A stretch of 5,827 nt of DNA, taken from the NCBI GenBank assembly GCA_030642425.1, contig DAOWNU010000142.1:1-5827 (forward strand), given 5' to 3'. Below, piece by piece: positions 5,154-5,827 of the stretch. The DNA is from a bacterium (GTDB lineage Bacteria > UBP14 > UBA6098). A model generated the notes under the pieces. The model saw nothing but the letters and a program-made list of their open reading frames with translations, had not been told where the DNA came from and did not search any database. Within the stretch, counting starts at the first letter, position 1. Every line of letters begins with the position of its first letter. The translations under genes were made by a program, and so were the position numbers.

Positions 5154-5738
5154 ATGGCTAAGGTCGAGACGAAGTTTGGGGAGTTCGGGTTTGTGGTCGA
5201 ATGCGACGAGAAAAACCTTCCGGAATATTTCGAAAGGCTGCTGAAGGTCGTTAAGAAAGAGTTCCCGAATGTTGTGGGAAGGCCCCAAAAGGCGACGGCA
5301 ATAGAAAAGGCCGCCATAATGGAACTCAAAAAAGCGCCCGTGAAGAAAAAGGCGCCCGGAAGACCGAGAGGTTTGGGCAAAACGGCCGTAAAACCAAAAG
5401 CAGCCGCCAAAGAGCCAAGAAAACAGAGAACTGTCGCCAAAACGCCGAAAAAACCGGGAGTAAAGCGCGAGGCATTTGGCAAGCACCTTGCCGGGTTTAG
5501 CAAACATATAACTCAAGAGAATGAAATCCTCGCATTTGCAAATTGGTTCGGCAAGGAATTCAAAAGCAAAGATTTTTTCAATGCTGTGAGAAATGCCAAC
5601 ACGTATTCCAAAAGCAAGCAATCTAATTTCTTCAATCGGTTGAGTTCGTTGAAGAGTAAAAACAAGATTTCAAATGTGTCGAAAGGCGTTTATTCTATTA
5701 CGGATGTGGGAAAGAAAACATTGAGCAAACTGAAGTAA
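5154..5738 (+). CDS. Lys-rich AT-hook DNA-binding protein with probable C-terminal winged helix
   Basis: This 194-residue protein is probably a nucleoid-associated or regulatory DNA-binding protein. The N-terminal part (1-38, KFGEFGFVVECDEKNLPEYF then a helix) is a small folded segment I do not recognise, possibly for dimerisation. Residues about 40-108 form a Lys/Ala/Pro-rich, histone-H1-like linker with two GRP cores: VGRPQK (42-46) and the better AT-hook APGRPRG (67-73), which would bind the minor groove of A/T-rich DNA. Residues about 121-194 (NEILAFANWFGKEF, FFNAVRNA, FFNRLSSLKSKNKISNV, GVYSITDVGKKTL) read like a winged-helix domain with a wing ending in 'GvYsIT..G'. It has its own promoter, a strong ribosome site and a terminator, so it is monocistronic. 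Targets are unknown, and a chromatin role is inferred from charge and AT-hooks alone. Confidence 0.75.
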   Translation: MAKVETKFGEFGFVVECDEKNLPEYFERLLKVVKKEFPNVVGRPQKATAIEKAAIMELKKAPVKKKAPGRPRGLGKTAVKPKAAAKEPRKQRTVAKTPKKPGVKREAFGKHLAGFSKHITQENEILAFANWFGKEFKSKDFFNAVRNANTYSKSKQSNFFNRLSSLKSKNKISNVSKGVYSITDVGKKTLSKLK

Positions 5739-5773
5739 TAGCGGCCGCACGAGCGCCGTTTGAGTATTTTTTG

Positions 5774-5820
5774 CAGTAGAGCAGGTTTTACGTTCGAAGC
5801 CTGCTCTACTGTTTTTTTTT
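5774..5820 (+). terminator. Intrinsic transcription terminator
   Basis: CAGTAGAGCAGG (5774-5785) and CCTGCTCTACTG (5800-5811) form a perfect 12-bp stem with a 14-nt loop, followed at once by nine T (5812-5820). It lies 36 nt after the stop of the AT-hook gene. There is no A-run before the stem, so it acts on the + strand only. Confidence 0.93.
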
Positions 5821-5827
5821 GAAAACC

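Noticed and set aside
5123..5621. Minus-strand frames opposite the AT-hook gene
   Set aside because: They are shadows of the Lys/Ala codons. The + strand gene has a promoter, ribosome site and terminator in the right order.

Overview
The window looks like chromosomal DNA from a Gram-negative bacterium of the FCB (Fibrobacteres-Chlorobi-Bacteroidetes) group or a nearby uncultured phylum such as Cloacimonetes, WOR-3/TA06, KSB1 or Marinimicrobia. The main clue is two clear C-terminal type IX secretion (T9SS/Por) sorting domains of the 'AYPNPFNS ... EIFDINGR ... GSGVYLVR' type, plus a degenerate third. This placement is inferred from protein style, not from a marker gene.

Layout. Positions 1-211 hold no supportable gene, only two small hairpins. 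From 212 to 4980 five genes lie head to tail on the + strand, with junctions of +9, +13, -11 and +3 nt and no obvious internal terminator, so they are probably one transcription unit. They are: (1) a secreted nitrilase-superfamily (CN_hydrolase) protein with an apparently complete Glu-Lys-Cys triad; (2) a diverged secreted paralogue that keeps only the Lys, followed by an Ig-like domain and a T9SS sorting domain; (3) a small XRE/Cro-type helix-turn-helix protein starting at GTG; (4) a short unrecognised ORF built mostly from eleven 21-nt (7-residue) repeats centred on Gly-Ala; (5) a secreted protein of seven about 52-residue 'WTRTYGGS...' repeats, probably a seven-bladed beta-propeller, with a T9SS sorting domain.

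A 173-nt gap holds a near-consensus sigma70-type promoter (TTGACA, 17 nt, TATATT) with an A/T-rich upstream tract. It serves a monocistronic gene for a Lys-rich protein with two AT-hook-like GRP cores and a probable C-terminal winged helix. That gene ends at a textbook intrinsic terminator (5774-5820).

The genes suggest export of enzyme-like and propeller proteins to the cell surface, with a small DNA-binding protein in the same unit. The most unusual features are the phased 21-nt repeat ORF, the catalytically eroded nitrilase paralogue, and the way both intact sorting domains carry repeat DNA (tandem octamers in one, palindromes in the other) in the same two protein loops.
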